A DNA stretch of 64,000 bases from Ailanthus altissimus (Eukaryota; Streptophyta; Magnoliopsida; Sapindales; Simaroubaceae). The stretch lies in the NCBI GenBank assembly GCA_946807835.1, contig OX327697.1, positions 5,409,001 to 5,473,000 on the forward strand. The letters run 5' to 3'. Under the pieces are notes generated by a model. It was not told the origin of the DNA, did not search any database, and was given only the letters and a program-made list of their open reading frames with translations. Each line of letters begins with the position of its first letter. Position 1 is the stretch's first letter. Positions 1 to 12,092 of the stretch are shown in pieces. Made by a program: the position numbers and the translations under genes.

Positions 1-1287
1 GCAAAGTTTTCAAATTATGAGTCCAGCGCCCCCGCGCCACAAGGATTTTCGCCCCAGCGCTGAAATAGTGATCAAAATAAGAAAAACAACTTGCTTAAGT
101 CGCGTATAGCGCCCCAGCGCCAGAAATTCACCGCGCCAGCGGTGAAGCCGTTTTCATGCAGCGCCCCAGCGCCAAGATCCCACCGCTCCAGCGGTGATAG
201 CTTTTTCACGCGTCGCCCCAGCGACAGATGCATAGCGCGCCAGCGGTAGTGCGAGTCCTAATCCGACGAGAATTGATATTTTCAAGCTCAAATCAATCCC
301 TATATAAAGCCACTCGTTCCCAACCTTCAAGAATGAATCCAAGACGACCCAAGAGCACCAAGAATACAGAGCACGAGTCTTGGAGAGCAATAAGAGCTTA
401 ATTGAAGCAACTTTGGAGAGAGATATAAGACGTTCTTCGGCATCAAGAGTTCCTAGGCAGCGCAATTAAGAGCAATACGACGTCTATATCGGTTTGCTAA
501 TAATTGTATCATGATTTATAATTATTTCTACTGCTGTTCTCTTGTAGCCATGAGCTAACTTGTTTTCTAGGGTTAATATTTGAACTCAATATGTGCGCTT
601 AAATTGCCATATCTTTTAGTATTTAATAAACTTAGTCATTTATTATTTAAATTACTTGTGTTTAATGCTTCAATATATCTGGCCAATATATGGTGAATGA
701 GTTGGTAATATTATTGATAAACTCGGAAGAGGAATCATAATATTTAGACCTAGGTAATTTAATGCATGATTGTAGAGTAACATTCAATGTTGCATATGCA
801 AGTTTCAACTTAGGATAGGAATATACCTAATTGGCATGTATGATTAATAAGACCTAATCTTAATGAATCTTAATTTATTACAAGTACCATAGGAATATAG
901 GTATTTGGTAAACTAAGATATACTTGCATGACCTTGGAAGAGGCTTGTGAATACATTAGTGTCTTGATCAATAATAAAGACTAAGTGAGTTAAATATTAG
1001 AGGATTAATCATTAGAAACATATTGAAGGATAATATTAATCCTAGGTTCTCTCTACGTTGTTATATCTTTAAATCTCATTGCATTGTGTTTTTACTTTTA
1101 TATTTCTTACATTCATTCTTAGATTTTTGTTTTTCTGAATAATTATTAGGAAGATATAATTTTAGTAATTGGTTAAAAAGAAAAAATTATCCCTGTGGGT
1201 TCGACATCCGACTTATTTAGTCTCTTTATTACTTGCATACGATAGTGTATACTTGCACTTAATTTATGATATAGAAATATCGCATCA
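1..1287 (+). mobile_element. Probable 3' LTR end of a Ty3/gypsy (Athila/Tat-like) element
   Basis: The first 260 bases are unusually GC-rich and repeat short dyads of the form gcgccccagcgcc and cgccagcggtg. A TATA-like box follows at about 301, then a long AT-rich leader. Near the end is the phrase ccctgtgggttcgac (about 1191-1205), and the stretch closes near tatcgcatca (about 1278-1287). In my knowledge this phrase and ending are typical of long LTRs of plant Athila/Tat-type gypsy elements, just before the primer site. No primer site or polyprotein follows, so this would be a 3' LTR or solo LTR. The 5' end lies outside the window, so no target duplication can be tested. The class is inferred from sequence style only. 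Confidence 0.4.
301..308 (+). promoter_or_regulatory. TATA box of the first LTR
   Basis: The octamer tatataaa sits downstream of the GC-rich dyad region and upstream of a leader-like stretch, as expected for an LTR U3/R boundary. Position and sequence are seen; promoter activity is inferred. Confidence 0.35.
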
Positions 1288-3249
1288 TCTACTCTTAAAA
1301 AGTATATGTTGATCAAATGGCCAGGAAAAAAACTTCGAAGTATTGTTGCCAATCAAAAAGACGTTCTCTCTTTGAGAGCATTCCACTTATTAGATCTACA
1401 ATCAATGACTGTGATGATATTGATACCTCTATAAATAAGAGAGGCATTTTTTTTTATTTCTTTGTTTGTTTGATGATTTTGGAAAGAGAGAGAAAGTGAT
1501 CACTCATAGCCTTTGAAGAAAGAGAGAAACAATGGGATTTTTGTTTAATCTAATCTTTCTTTGAAATATCCTTTGCACAAATAAGTGTTATTTCTTCGTC
1601 TTCTAGTAACTTTAATTTTGTTATTTTTATTAGGTTGGATTTTATATTTCATAGTGTCTTTTTGGGTTTATACTGTGACTTTGAGTATTTAGCTTAAGTT
1701 GTTGTCTTGAAAGGCTAGCTTGAATTTTTCGGCCAAAATAATCTTTCTGATAAGTTATACATCTTCTTCATGCCTAGGTAAATAAACCATGTCTATTGTC
1801 GAGGACTCCCAAAATGTATCTAGTTATGAGCTCGGCAACGCTAGTAAGAGCTTGGCTGCTAAAAGTAGCTTAGCCTGAAAAGTAAAAAATATTCAGGAAG
1901 TTTAGAGACCTTGTCTGGTTATTAAGGAACTGTCTTAAGAGAGGAACCCTTTAGAACCTTAGAGAGTCTTAGTGATTCTAAGAAGACTCCTAGTGATATA
2001 GTGCTTCAGGAGAAATTTTAGACTTTAGGTCAATCTAGTAAATCAAAATAGCAGAAAAAGAAAAAGAAACGTATCTTAGAAGTGGCGAAAAGGTTCCTTT
2101 TAAGTTAGATCAGCCCCTATTATCCTTTGCATGTATGAGAAAGACATCTTGTGACCTTCAAGGATAATATGAGATATCTACCTCAATTACTCGTAGGGCT
2201 TAGGAGGGCGAGTATATAAGCAAGCCACCTATGGGAGAGATGGCTTTAAATTGGACTTCTTTAGTTTAGGTTTGAGGTTACCCCTCTAATCTTATTTTGC
2301 GTATATGCTTACACATTTGAACCTAGCATATTGTCATCTTGGCTTTAATGTGTGGAGGGTGTTAGTTGGTTGAGGGTGATATGGATAACTGATGGGTATA
2401 AAGAACCCACCTTCTTTGAGTTTAAACATCTATACCAATGCAGGGTTAATGCCATCAGCAGAAGATGTTTCACTACTTCTCTACTTATGATGTCAAGAAG
2501 AAGTACTCCCCTATTTGAGATATGCCCTTAAGTAATCATGACTAGATATTTTTATGGTTCTTTGTTGGTAGGGAATAGGGCTAAAAGTGCATAGGGGAAT
2601 CCAACCATCTTTTTTTTTTGTCTTCAAGTCTTTTTAAATCAGGTTTCTTATTTTTTTTATTGTGTCTGCACTTTCTAGGGCTATTTTAAGGTAAATTTTA
2701 ACTTTGTTTTGCTTTGTAGTGATCTTTTAGACTTCGACACTCAAGTTTTCTTCAAAAGAGGGAGATTGGGTCAAACAATTTAGAAAATAAGGTAGGCATA
2801 TAAAAGAACTTCTTTCTCAAAACAACTTGGAAAGCTCGAGCCTAATCATTTGATCATCTAAGTCATAGAAAAAAGATGAGAGGAGGAAAATGTACTCTTT
2901 TTCTCCTTTTTTGAGTTGGTGTTTAGTTACTTTATTATTATCCTAATTTTCACATCATACTTCCTCCCCTCTTGATAGAAATAAATGCTGATGATAGCAG
3001 CTGAAAGTGCCTTCTTCTTTCTGAGGTTCCCAGGCTAAACAAAAGGATCAAAGGCCTTTCTAGGTTCTTAGTCTGGGTAAGAAAGGCGATTCAAGTGGTG
3101 GAACCACAAGTAGTGGCTCAAGGAGTCCTGCTGATAAGAGGGGCGAATCCACTTATTTTTATGTGGCTCTTTAGTGAATTCTCAAGACCATCTACCTTCC
3201 GTCTTGGTGGATCCATGAGATAAAGTCCTTTCCCTCCTCTCATCAACAC
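1288..3249 (+). pseudogene. Decayed retrotransposon/'gypsy-type transposon' fragment
   Basis: No open frame survives. Around 2220-2620, however, the three forward frames together show the pattern of the plant domain often labelled 'putative gypsy type transposon' (Transposase_28): a GLRLPL-like core near 2272-2290, a HLNLA-like piece near 2315, then WRVLVG near 2353-2370, and an FFFV-like end near 2610-2630. Purine-rich, Ser/Gly-rich gag-like sequence follows at 3050-3240. The same sequence style resumes at 4908-5060, after the hAT insertion. Stops and frameshifts are everywhere. The assignment rests on spotting scattered motifs in three frames and is tentative. Nothing else recognisable lies in 1288-2200. 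Confidence 0.3.
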
Positions 3250-4907
3250 TAGGGGTGGACAAGGTTCGATTTGGTCTAATTTTTTTAAAACAATTGGGCT
3301 GAACTGAACAAATTCAATTTTTTTAAAGTATAAACCAGACCAAACAAATATTATACTGGAATTGAATCGGACCAAACCGGCTCGGTTCGGTTTAGTTTGA
3401 TCTCCAAAAATTGGGCCGAGCTTTGAAAGTAATGGACTTTAAAAATTGAGTCTTTATTTAAGCCCATTTTAATATGTACAATGTACACAGTACATTTATA
3501 TATTTAGAAAATAATTTTGTAAGGGGTTGAAACCAAGTTATTAAATCAAACCTAATTTTTATCAAATAATAAAATTCTAAAAAAAAACTAATATATGACT
3601 ACAAAATATGATTTATTAATGAACACAATTAAAAACAAAAAAAAAAGTTTAAAAGTGAATAAGAATAATAAGAACAATTAAACATGCAAATGAGGATGAA
3701 AATTGAACTTAAACATCTATACTAATAGTTACATAAACATATATGAATAATTGGTAAAGGGATAATGCTAAATTATGAGTCATGAATATATTTATGCAAA
3801 AAGTTCTAAAAAAACAAAATTAAATATTAACTCTAAGGCAGTACACCAAATTAATTACAAACCATAAATAGTAATTTTAAAAGCTATAAAGATTATAAAA
3901 AAAAAAGTACAACTTAGAATATAAAAATATTAAAAGAAATAAACACTAGTCTTCCTAAGCTCAAAATCCATTAGTTGAATTTGTCACACTCCATCTTCCA
4001 AAGCCACAATAAAACCTATACAATAAAAGAAAAAGAACAACATATGTTTTCTTTTAATTTAACACAACATCCAGAAAAAGAATTTTTTTTTTAATAATCT
4101 AAATAAAGAAATGAACTAGTCAAACCACTTAAAGTCTTGAACTACAATAGCCAAAAATATTAATTTTAAAGTAATTGAAATTTTAATTTTTAAGTTTAAA
4201 CTCTAAACTCACAAACAAATGAAGAATAAGACTAGAAGATGGGAGAGTTACCAGTGATTGGTGGTGGCCAACAGCGTTTCACATTTCTCTTTTGATAGCC
4301 AGAATTTCAACTTTTATTCTTGTGTGAATGGGAGAAGAGAGGTGGACAGCAGAGAGTGAGAGAAGAGAATGTTGAATGAAAAGTAAAACAAGTTTTAGAA
4401 AATATGATTTTAGAGTTAGGGATAAAACTCTAAGATATTTACTTTTGATTCTGTTGATTTAGGACTAGTTGTTGTTTGTAATGATTGATGATTATGATTG
4501 TCCCTATAAATGGTAAGTTTACCTCCCATTAATTTCGTTAATTTACGACTAGTTTTTTTTTTTTTACCAAGATTTAGGATTAGTTGTTATTTGTATTGAT
4601 TGATAATTATGATTGCTTTCCTTAATACAATCAATCTCACAATAAGTTTGTTTTGAAATCAATATAATTGTGCCACATGTCAATTTTTGAAAAAAAATAT
4701 TTAAAAGACTAATTTAACCTTTGGTTTGGTTCGGTTCGGTTCGGTTTGGTTTTTGATTTTCATAATACAGAATCGAACCAAAAATTCTTGAGACCGATAC
4801 AAAATAACTTTACAAATAGTTTTTAGACATTAGAACCGAATTGAACCAGCCGATACAATTCAGTTCTGTTCAATTTTTTGAGAATCGGTTTTTTTTGCCC
4901 AGGCCTA
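3250..4907. mobile_element. Non-autonomous hAT-like DNA transposon (1658 bp)
   Basis: The element begins taggggtggacaa and ends with the inverse of taggcctgggcaa, giving imperfect terminal inverted repeats matching at 10 of 13 positions. It is flanked by an 8-bp target duplication with one mismatch: atcaacac at 3242-3249 and atcaagac at 4908-4915. Both ends carry repeated cggttcggtt-type subterminal motifs (about 3379-3400 and 4727-4750), common in plant hAT elements as transposase binding sites. The 1.6-kb interior is AT-rich with no transposase frame, so it could move only with enzyme supplied by another element. It sits inside the decayed retrotransposon fragment, so it inserted after that element. 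Confidence 0.85.
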
Positions 4908-5069
4908 ATCAAGACCCCCAATCTTCAGTAAGTGAGTGGAGGTAGTCCAATGGCTATGACAATGACCTCTGTTGTCCCAGTCTCTGATCCTGCTGCCTCA
5001 TGTCCAAATGAGCGTTGACCATAATTAGGGTGCTTGTCCTTCAAGCTATTTAATATCTCAGCAATTAAA

Positions 5070-5640
5070 CAAGACATTATGTATTAAGTATTTTAATAAG
5101 TATATAATTTATTAGAGCACATATAATATTTTAAAAATTAAATAGTAAATTAAGTTTGTAATATTTTAATAATTAAATTATTATATTAAAATATAATTTG
5201 TAAATAATTTAATTAATTAAAATTTTTGTGAATGGCTTATCCTATGATTTTTATGGCACAAGCCATTCATTGGGGCCCACAACATTTCATATTTCCATTT
5301 TCCAAGCCAAATAAGGGATTGGTTTGGAATTGAACTATTTTTTAAGGAATTTTTCATAAATTGATTATATAAGAAAATAATCTTGACTATTTATAAAAAA
5401 TTTCCTTTTCTTAATCTAACTCCAAGCCAATTCCATGAATCAAACAAAGCCTAAGAGTCATGTATTAGAAAAAAGTTTTATTAAATAATTAGTAACCACA
5501 AGAATTGAACAGTTATATGTTTATAATATTTTTCTATCAATAATTATTTATTACTTAAAAAAAACAAATATCGATCACTCTTTCTTATTTATTTATTTAT
5601 AACAACTTCAACATTTAGTTGGAAAGTACCATTAGCTATG
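5070..5640 (+). repeat. Dispersed duplicated segment, copy 1
   Basis: About 570 bp here reappear in the same orientation at 31670-32443. Shared landmarks, in order, are a block around gtatataatttatta, the phrase gtgaatggcttatcctatga, a block with ccaagcc and caaagcct near 5440, and then about 180 bp ending caacttcaacatttag and taccattagctatg. The copies differ by point changes and small indels. No coding potential is visible. The left part of copy 2, with its possible inverted repeat end, is missing here. Confidence 0.8.
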
Positions 5641-5836
5641 AACCACAATGTTTTATGCCTCTATGTTCGGATAGTAAAAATATTGTAGCTGTTTTAATTT
5701 TTTGGCAAAATTTAATCTTTGTAATAATGTTGAGTCAGTATAGATACATTCCATGCCCTAGTGGTTAAGTCAATATATGTTCGCCGACTTTCTGATAGAA
5801 TAATAATCCACATTCTTCTTCTTCTTCTTCCCAAAA
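5641..5836 (+). mobile_element. Possible short retroposed insertion (SINE-like)
   Basis: This 196-bp stretch is bracketed by an 18-bp direct repeat with one mismatch, aaagtaccattagctatg (5623-5640) and aaagtaccattaactatg (5837-5854). It ends in a cttcttcttcttc tract and a short A-run. A long target duplication plus an A-rich tail is the signature of LINE-driven retroposition. Inside, ccctagtggttaagtc (about 5757-5772) resembles a polymerase III A box, but no clear B box follows. The related copy at 32.4 kb also ends its similarity at this point, so it does not give a clean empty site. Confidence 0.35.
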
Positions 5837-6132
5837 AAAGTACCATTAACTATGACAATAATTACATATATATAGTTTAATTTAAAATTACTATATTAGA
5901 GATTGGAGAGTTATCTTTCTATGTTAGAGAACAAGTAGATACGTGAAATCCAAGTTAACAGCAGATATGTTAAGCTTTCTATTCAGTAAGCTAGAGCCCA
6001 CAACATAGCAACTTCATCAACAAGTTTATGTATTATAATTAGAGTTTCATTAGACTTCTATATGATTATTTTTATGAAAACAATAACATATCAATGTAAC
6101 TAGATTAGAACTATATTGCTAACACTTATCTT

Positions 6133-6619
6133 TGTTAATGTTTAAGGGTGTATTTCAAATAAATAAATGTAAAATCAAGTGCTAGAGTAGATAGAAAGAA
6201 CCGAGAGAAAAAGTGAGGATAAAAGAGAAGCGCCAAAGGCATAGGAGGCTTGAGCGCTGCAGCGCTCCAATTTCTGACTTAGAGTTATGACTCTTTAATG
6301 AGTTACCTATCCCTTACAATGGGTATGGCATTTAAAGAGGTATGTTGTCTCTCTAGACAGACACTTCAACTCTATAAATACTACAGGCACACTTCATTTT
6401 ATGGAATTAACTTATCTTCTTAATCTTCAATCACATTTCTCTCTTCTATCAACCACTTTCAAAGTTCATACTTGTTGTGCAAGGAGGCTGTATTTGGTGT
6501 GCACCTTTACAATTTTGAATAAGTCATTGAATCCTGCAACTATCCTATCATTCAACCCAAGTGCACTTTAATTATAATCAATTATGATGGTAGAAATAAT
6601 TTAAGGATAATACTAAGCA
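6133..6619 (+). repeat. 5' LTR of copia family A copy 1
   Basis: It starts TGTTAATG and ends TAAGCA. A ctctataaata TATA box lies near 6370, and GC-rich dyads such as gcgctgcagcgctcc near 6254 lie upstream of it. Borders were set by comparison with the two LTRs of the sister copy. The usual initiator-Met primer site is not evident after the LTR; the sister copy shows the same lack. Confidence 0.7.
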
Positions 6620-9600
6620 TGCCTTGACTTTCATATAGTATTTGTTGTATCCTTATTTACATATTCCCCATATAGCACACATTTAACCAATAATCTTAAA
6701 CTATCTCTAGACATACATGGATACTACAAGTGATTCATCATTGTTTACAGTAGCCAAGTCATTGTCGGAGGCTATAAAAATCCTGTCTTTTGATGAAAAG
6801 TGCTTCAAGAGATGGCAAGGCCGATGTTTAATACATTGGACGTCATAGGTTTGGCTGAATATCTTACCATTCCTCCTCTAAAGGTTACTGTAGAAAACTA
6901 CAAGGCGGAGTACCCAAAGTGAAGTAAGACTAATAAGGTATACCGTAATAAAATTTTATACACATTGTCAAATGAGTTATATGATGTTTATTTCACTTAC
7001 AAAGATGTACATGAAATATGGGTACAACTTAAGAAAAAATATATAATAGAAGATGTTGGTGCCCAAAAGCATGTCATAGTAAATTTTTAGACTTTAAAAT
7101 ATCTGAAGAAAAAGAGTTCATAACACAAATTCATAATTTTCACTAACTATTAAATGATTTGAAAAATGAAAAAAATAGTTCTCTCTGCACCTTTTATTGT
7201 TGGTTGCTTAATTGAAAAATTGTCTAAAACGTGAAAAGATTATAAGAAAAGCAATAAGTATAAAAGGAAAATTTTGATATTAGAGGATTCAATTGTGCAT
7301 ATTAGAATAGAAGAAATGAATCACCAACAGGAGAACTTAGAAAAGGTCAAAGAATTAGTTTTTAAGGCCAATTTGGTTGAGGGTGATAATCATGACAAGA
7401 AACATCAAGATTTCATAATTAACACTTACTTTAAGGCTAATTTGGTTGAGGGTGATAATCATAATAAGAAACATCAAGATTCTACAAGCAACACTTACTT
7501 TAAGAAAAATAAAGCCTCATTAAAAAATAAAGGTAAGTGTTATGCTTGTGGAAATGGTGGTAATTTTGCATATCAATGTAAGTATAGAAACAAAAAGGGA
7601 AACAACAAAACTCCTAAAACCAATTTGGTTGAGGAAGATGATGTCATTGTTGCAGTAGTTATTTCTCAAGTGAACATGGTTGCAAGCAACAATAGAGAGT
7701 ATGTGATTAACTCTGTAACCACTAAACACATATGTGGAGACAATGGTGCTTTTCAAGAGTATGTCCATGTGAGAGATGGAGAAGAACAAGTGTATCTTGA
7801 TGATTCATATTCTGTACCAATGATGGGGAAAGAGAAAGTTCTCCTTAAATTAATTTTTGGAAAGTCTCTTGTATTAAGTAATGTGCTCTATGTTCCTAAT
7901 ATGAGATATAATTTTGTTTTTGTGTTTATGTTAAGAAAAGCAAATGTAAAAGTCTTATTTAAATGAGACAAAGTTGTAATGACAAAGGGTGAAACATTTA
8001 TTGAAAAATGGGTATTCTTCCAATGAATTATTCAAACTTAATGTACTTAATGTTCCAATGAATAAATATGTTTCTTTAATTTATATTGTTGAACCTTTTA
8101 ATTTATGGCATGATAGACTAGGTCACTTGAATTATCTTTATTTGAGAAAGATGAAAAAAGTTGGTTTATTTTCTAACATGAGTTTAGATAAAATACGCCA
8201 ATGTGATGTATGTGTGGAATGAAAATCAACTAAGAAAAGTTATAAATCTATAACTCTTAGAGAAACCAAATTGCCTAGTTTAATTCATAGTGACCTGAGT
8301 GATCTTAAGGTATCATGACTAGAGCAGGGAAAAGATTTTACATAATCTTTATAGATGATATCTTAAAATATACTAAGGTATATTTGTTAAGAAATAAAGA
8401 CGAGTCATATGAAAAGTTCTTAATTTATAAACAAGAAGTTGAAAATCAACTTTGTAAGAAAATAAAAAAATTAAGAACTGATAGAAGAGAAGAGTATGTG
8501 TCTAACTTGTTTAGTTTCTATTGTGAGAATAATAGAATTATACATGAAGTTAAATCATCATGCTCACATAAATCTAATAGGGTGGCTGAAAGGAAAAATA
8601 GAACTTTAAAAGAAATAATGAATTGTACGTTGATTAATTCTCAGGTACCTATAAACTTGTAGGGGGAAGCAATTTTAATTGTTTTTCAAATACAAAACAG
8701 AATTCCCTATAAGAAAATGGGAATTACATCATATGAGTTATGGGAATGTTATACTCTTAATCTTTCATACCTAAAGTATTAGGGTGTCTTGTAAAGGTTA
8801 TTATTCCTGATCCTAAAAGGAAAAGGATAAAACCTAAAACAATTAATTATACATTTTTAGATTATGCTTAGAGTAGTGTTGTATATAGATTATTGGTATT
8901 AGAGGATACTATAGGGTTATTTGATGCAAACAATATAATAGAGTTTAAAAATACAGAATTTGTTTAGTCTATCTTTTCTAAGAAAGCCAATGTAGATAAA
9001 AATATGATTAATATAAAGGTTAATGTTGTCGTTCGAAAAGCTTTAACAATGAACTTAGGAGAAATAAAAGAATAAAGAAAGCCACTAGTTTTGGTAATTA
9101 ATGATGAAAGAGGACCCTAAGACTTATAGTGAGGCTATGACTTCTCATGACGCTACTTTATGGAGTGAGGCAATTAATGATGAAATCAATTCAATCATGA
9201 GTAATCATGTGCGGTATTTGGTTGATTTGCCTCTAAGTACCAAGCTCATTGGTTATAAATGGATCTTCAAAAAGAAGATAAGAGCTAATAGTACTATTAA
9301 AAAGTATAAGGCAAGGTTGGTTGGCAAAGGGTTCATTTAAAAGAATTACTTTGATACTTATGCTTCTATAACTAGAATTACATCAATTAGAATTTTGATT
9401 GCATTGTATGAAATCTATGATTTGTTCATACATCAAATGGATGTAAAAACCACTTTTCTAAATGGAGATTTAGAAAAAGAAATTTACATGGAATAATCGA
9501 AAGGTTGTGTTAGTGTTGGTATAGAGCATAAAGTATGTAAGTTGGTTGAGTCTTTGTATGGCTTGAAACAAGTACAAAACTAGTGGTACGAGAAGTTTGA

Positions 9601-9637
9601 TAATACTCTAGTATCAAATGGATTTATGATAAATAAT
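6133..9637 (+). mobile_element. Truncated Ty1/copia element, family A copy 1
   Basis: It has a 5' LTR (6133-6619) and a decayed gag-pol, and is cut off inside the reverse transcriptase region near 9637, where similarity to the sister copy at 10147-17951 stops. There is no RNase H and no 3' LTR. The sister copy lies in the opposite orientation about 500 bp away. Both gag starts encode a very similar MD-T-SDSSL peptide, and both LTRs begin with a variant of tgtt..tgttta followed by gtatttcaaata. The truncation argues for deletion or rearrangement after insertion. Confidence 0.85.
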
Positions 9638-9670
9638 ATTTCTCTCATTTATTTCATATTCAAAATGAAG
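6717..9670 (+). pseudogene. Copia gag-pol polyprotein remnant (family A copy 1)
   Basis: Gag starts at the ATG at 6717 and shifts frame by about 6830. The nucleocapsid zinc knuckle near 7540-7580 reads CYACGNGGNFAYQC; the usual histidine is replaced by Asn, so the CCHC set is broken. The protease region near 7690-7760 has NSV where active copies have the DSG catalytic triad. Integrase follows (GHLNYLYLRK near 8120, a core region at 8315-8660 with FIDD), then reverse transcriptase (9101-9340 with KWIFKKK; MDVKTTFLNGDLEKEIYM near 9430-9490; SLYGLKQ near 9553). Many stops and shifts separate these blocks. It cannot encode active enzymes. Confidence 0.85.
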
Positions 9671-10146
9671 TTTGACTAAAAGGATTGTCAACACTAATGT
9701 TTCTCTCAACTAAAAATTCCAACAAGTGTGGTGTTTAAAATTCTATCTCATGTTAAATTGCTAGTTTTTCTCTTGTTGAAAGGCCAAAGAAGTGAGTTGT
9801 ACACTTGTTTGGATATTGGTCAAAGTAATTTAATTTAAACTTGTGGTTTCCATTAGATATTGACATTTGTATTTCATAATTTGCAAATTTTACTTTTCAC
9901 GCCTAGTAAATTAAGAAATTGATATAATTTATACTATAATATGCACTTTTCTATGTCACAAGTTGAGTGTTTTCCATTGAGAATTGATATAGTCTACACT
10001 TTTGTGTCAGTGATATAATATGTACTTCTTTATGTCATAGATAAGATGCTTGTCATTTATTCATCCTAATACATTGTTAAATTGATATAGTATATGTACA
10101 TCCTTATGTGAATATAATTTGCATGTCCTTGTGTTAAGAGATGAGA
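9638..10146. repeat. Diverged tandem repeat, left flank of copia A copy 2
   Basis: From about 9850 a loosely repeated unit of roughly 60-80 bp recurs, built on attgatata(g/a)t, a ctttatgtcac-like phrase and agt.gatgcttgtcatt. The same unit continues at 17957-18082, on the far side of the copia insertion, so the element landed inside a decayed tandem array. No gene is seen; 9638-9850 shows nothing recognisable. Confidence 0.5.
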
Positions 10147-10709
10147 TGTTAGAAGCTTTTCTTAAAACTATTTCTATCCCTCATAATGATATTAAGATGC
10201 AGTAGGGTTTGTGTGATAGTATAGTTTCTAAGATTCAATGACAATTAAAATTTGCAAATATGCACACCAAATGCAAATTCATTGGACTATAAGTAATGAC
10301 TTTGAAAGTAGTTGATATGTAGAGAGAATTAAATTAAAGAGAAGAAGATTTGCTAGTTGTACTTAAATAGGATTTGTCTGTAGTATTTATAGAGATAAAA
10401 TGTCTTTCTGAAGAGACATAATACCTCTTTAAAAGGCTATACCCAATAGAAGAGGTAGATAACTCTTTCAAAATTCACATTCCCAGCTCTCAGCGTTGTG
10501 GCATTCAATAACCAGCACCACAGCGCTCACAAAGCTTGACTAGGCATTACAGCTCTCAGGTCTCTACCTCGGGTGTTGTAGCACTCAAGAAAAAATCTAC
10601 CAAAGTGTAATTTTCTTCTTTTTCCCATATTTTCTCTTCTCGGCTCTTTATCTCTACTCTATAGCCTAGATGAAATAGTTTATTTGAAATACTATTATAA
10701 ATACTAACA
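10147..10709 (-). repeat. 3' LTR of copia family A copy 2
   Basis: It runs TG to CA on the minus strand and is preceded by a G-rich polypurine tract. It aligns along its length with 17363-17951, including the TATA region tataaata and the tatttcaaata block near the 5' end. The copies differ at many positions, indicating an old insertion. Confidence 0.8.
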
Positions 10710-10830
10710 ATCCCCCATATATTTCAAATAAACTAATGTAATCAAATTAACTATAAATCAAAATAGAATTTAACTTATATAAATTAATGCTCTTTCAAAC
10801 TATGAACCAACTACTAATAAAATAATCATA

Positions 10831-11619
10831 TGTTGACTTAAAAAGCATTGAAGTTTTAATGATTCCAAACAATAGAGAAAAATAATGTTATGGACCAAAG
10901 TGCAAAATTTTGAAAGTTTCTGAAAATAGATTAAAATGTAAGAATTTTAAAACTAAGATCACTGTAGCAACAACACTGTTTAGGACTGTAGCAACAACCA
11001 CTGTTCCATAACGGTTAAATAATTGTGCAATGGTTAGAATACTATTGAAGCACTGTAGCAGCGGCTAATAATGGTCATACAAGTGTAGTAACTGCCAAAT
11101 ACACTGTAGCAACGAATAGAACACTGTAGCAATTGCTAAAACAACTAGTTACACCTCCAACTATAAATAGAAGCTTTATTCAAGTTTAAAAGGTATGAGA
11201 GTACTCTAAAATGTTCATATCAGTTATGATACTCATCATGAGCTAGAATTGTTGTATTCACTTTATAAGAGAGCTCAAATGTAAAGGTTTGATTAAACCC
11301 AAAATCAATCTTTATAAGGGTCTAGTTGGTACCTGGTTTGATTAATACCTAGGAAGTTAATCAAATAATCTTGGAAGATAGACTGAACTAGTGGAATCCT
11401 CAAGCACGATTAGCTTCGAGGTGTAGACGTAAGCCGTGTGGACATACAAATCCATGTGTCACTTTTCATTCCCTATTCTCTTATTTATTGCAATTACTTG
11501 AGATTTAATTTGTTACATATTATTAGTAATTGTATATATTATTTATTCTAGAGCATAATTTTTAAATACTTAATTCACACCCCATTCTTAGGTTGCCTAC
11601 CTTGTCTTTTGAATTTTTA
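10831..11619 (+). repeat. 5' LTR of the nested element
   Basis: It starts TGTTGACTTA and ends gaattttta, where CA has probably mutated. Between about 10965 and 11145 the motif cactgtagca or a near match appears about six times, upstream of an actataaatag TATA box near 11160. Two nearby ttggtacc/taatacc phrases lie in the 3' part. Confidence 0.8.
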
Positions 11620-12092
11620 ATTGGTATCATAGCTTTGTTCTATAGAAAAAGACTTAACTGTCTTAAAATAATCCATGGCAACCTTTTATTTTGAAACTTA
11701 AATTGATGGATGATTTTAATTTTTAGATGATGATTGTCATCATACATTTCTATGCCATCATATATTTTTAATTTTGATAATGTCATACGGGGAGAAATAT
11801 ATGCATAAAAAAATCAAAATCTATATTAATCTTTGATTGTTACTATACAAATTTTCTATGATTTTAAATATTCCTCTTACATTTATAATTGTCTCATTAT
11901 TTTTTATGTTTCCAAAGAGGGAGAAATATGTGCATAATTGTTTGCTTTTAATCCTTGATAACATACATTTGATTTTTGTCAAAATAATTAGAAAAAGGTA
12001 TAATTATAGGCGAGACAAATTGAGGGGGAGGTATACTTTGTAAAATTTTAAATGCTACATATATTGTTTGTCATCATCAAAAAAAAGGAAAT

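Noticed and set aside
154..465. 103-codon minus-strand open stretch
   Set aside because: It falls in the GC-rich part and leader of a likely LTR; no coding pattern.
3118..3375. 85-codon minus-strand open stretch
   Set aside because: It crosses the hAT target duplication and terminal repeat, so it is not a gene.
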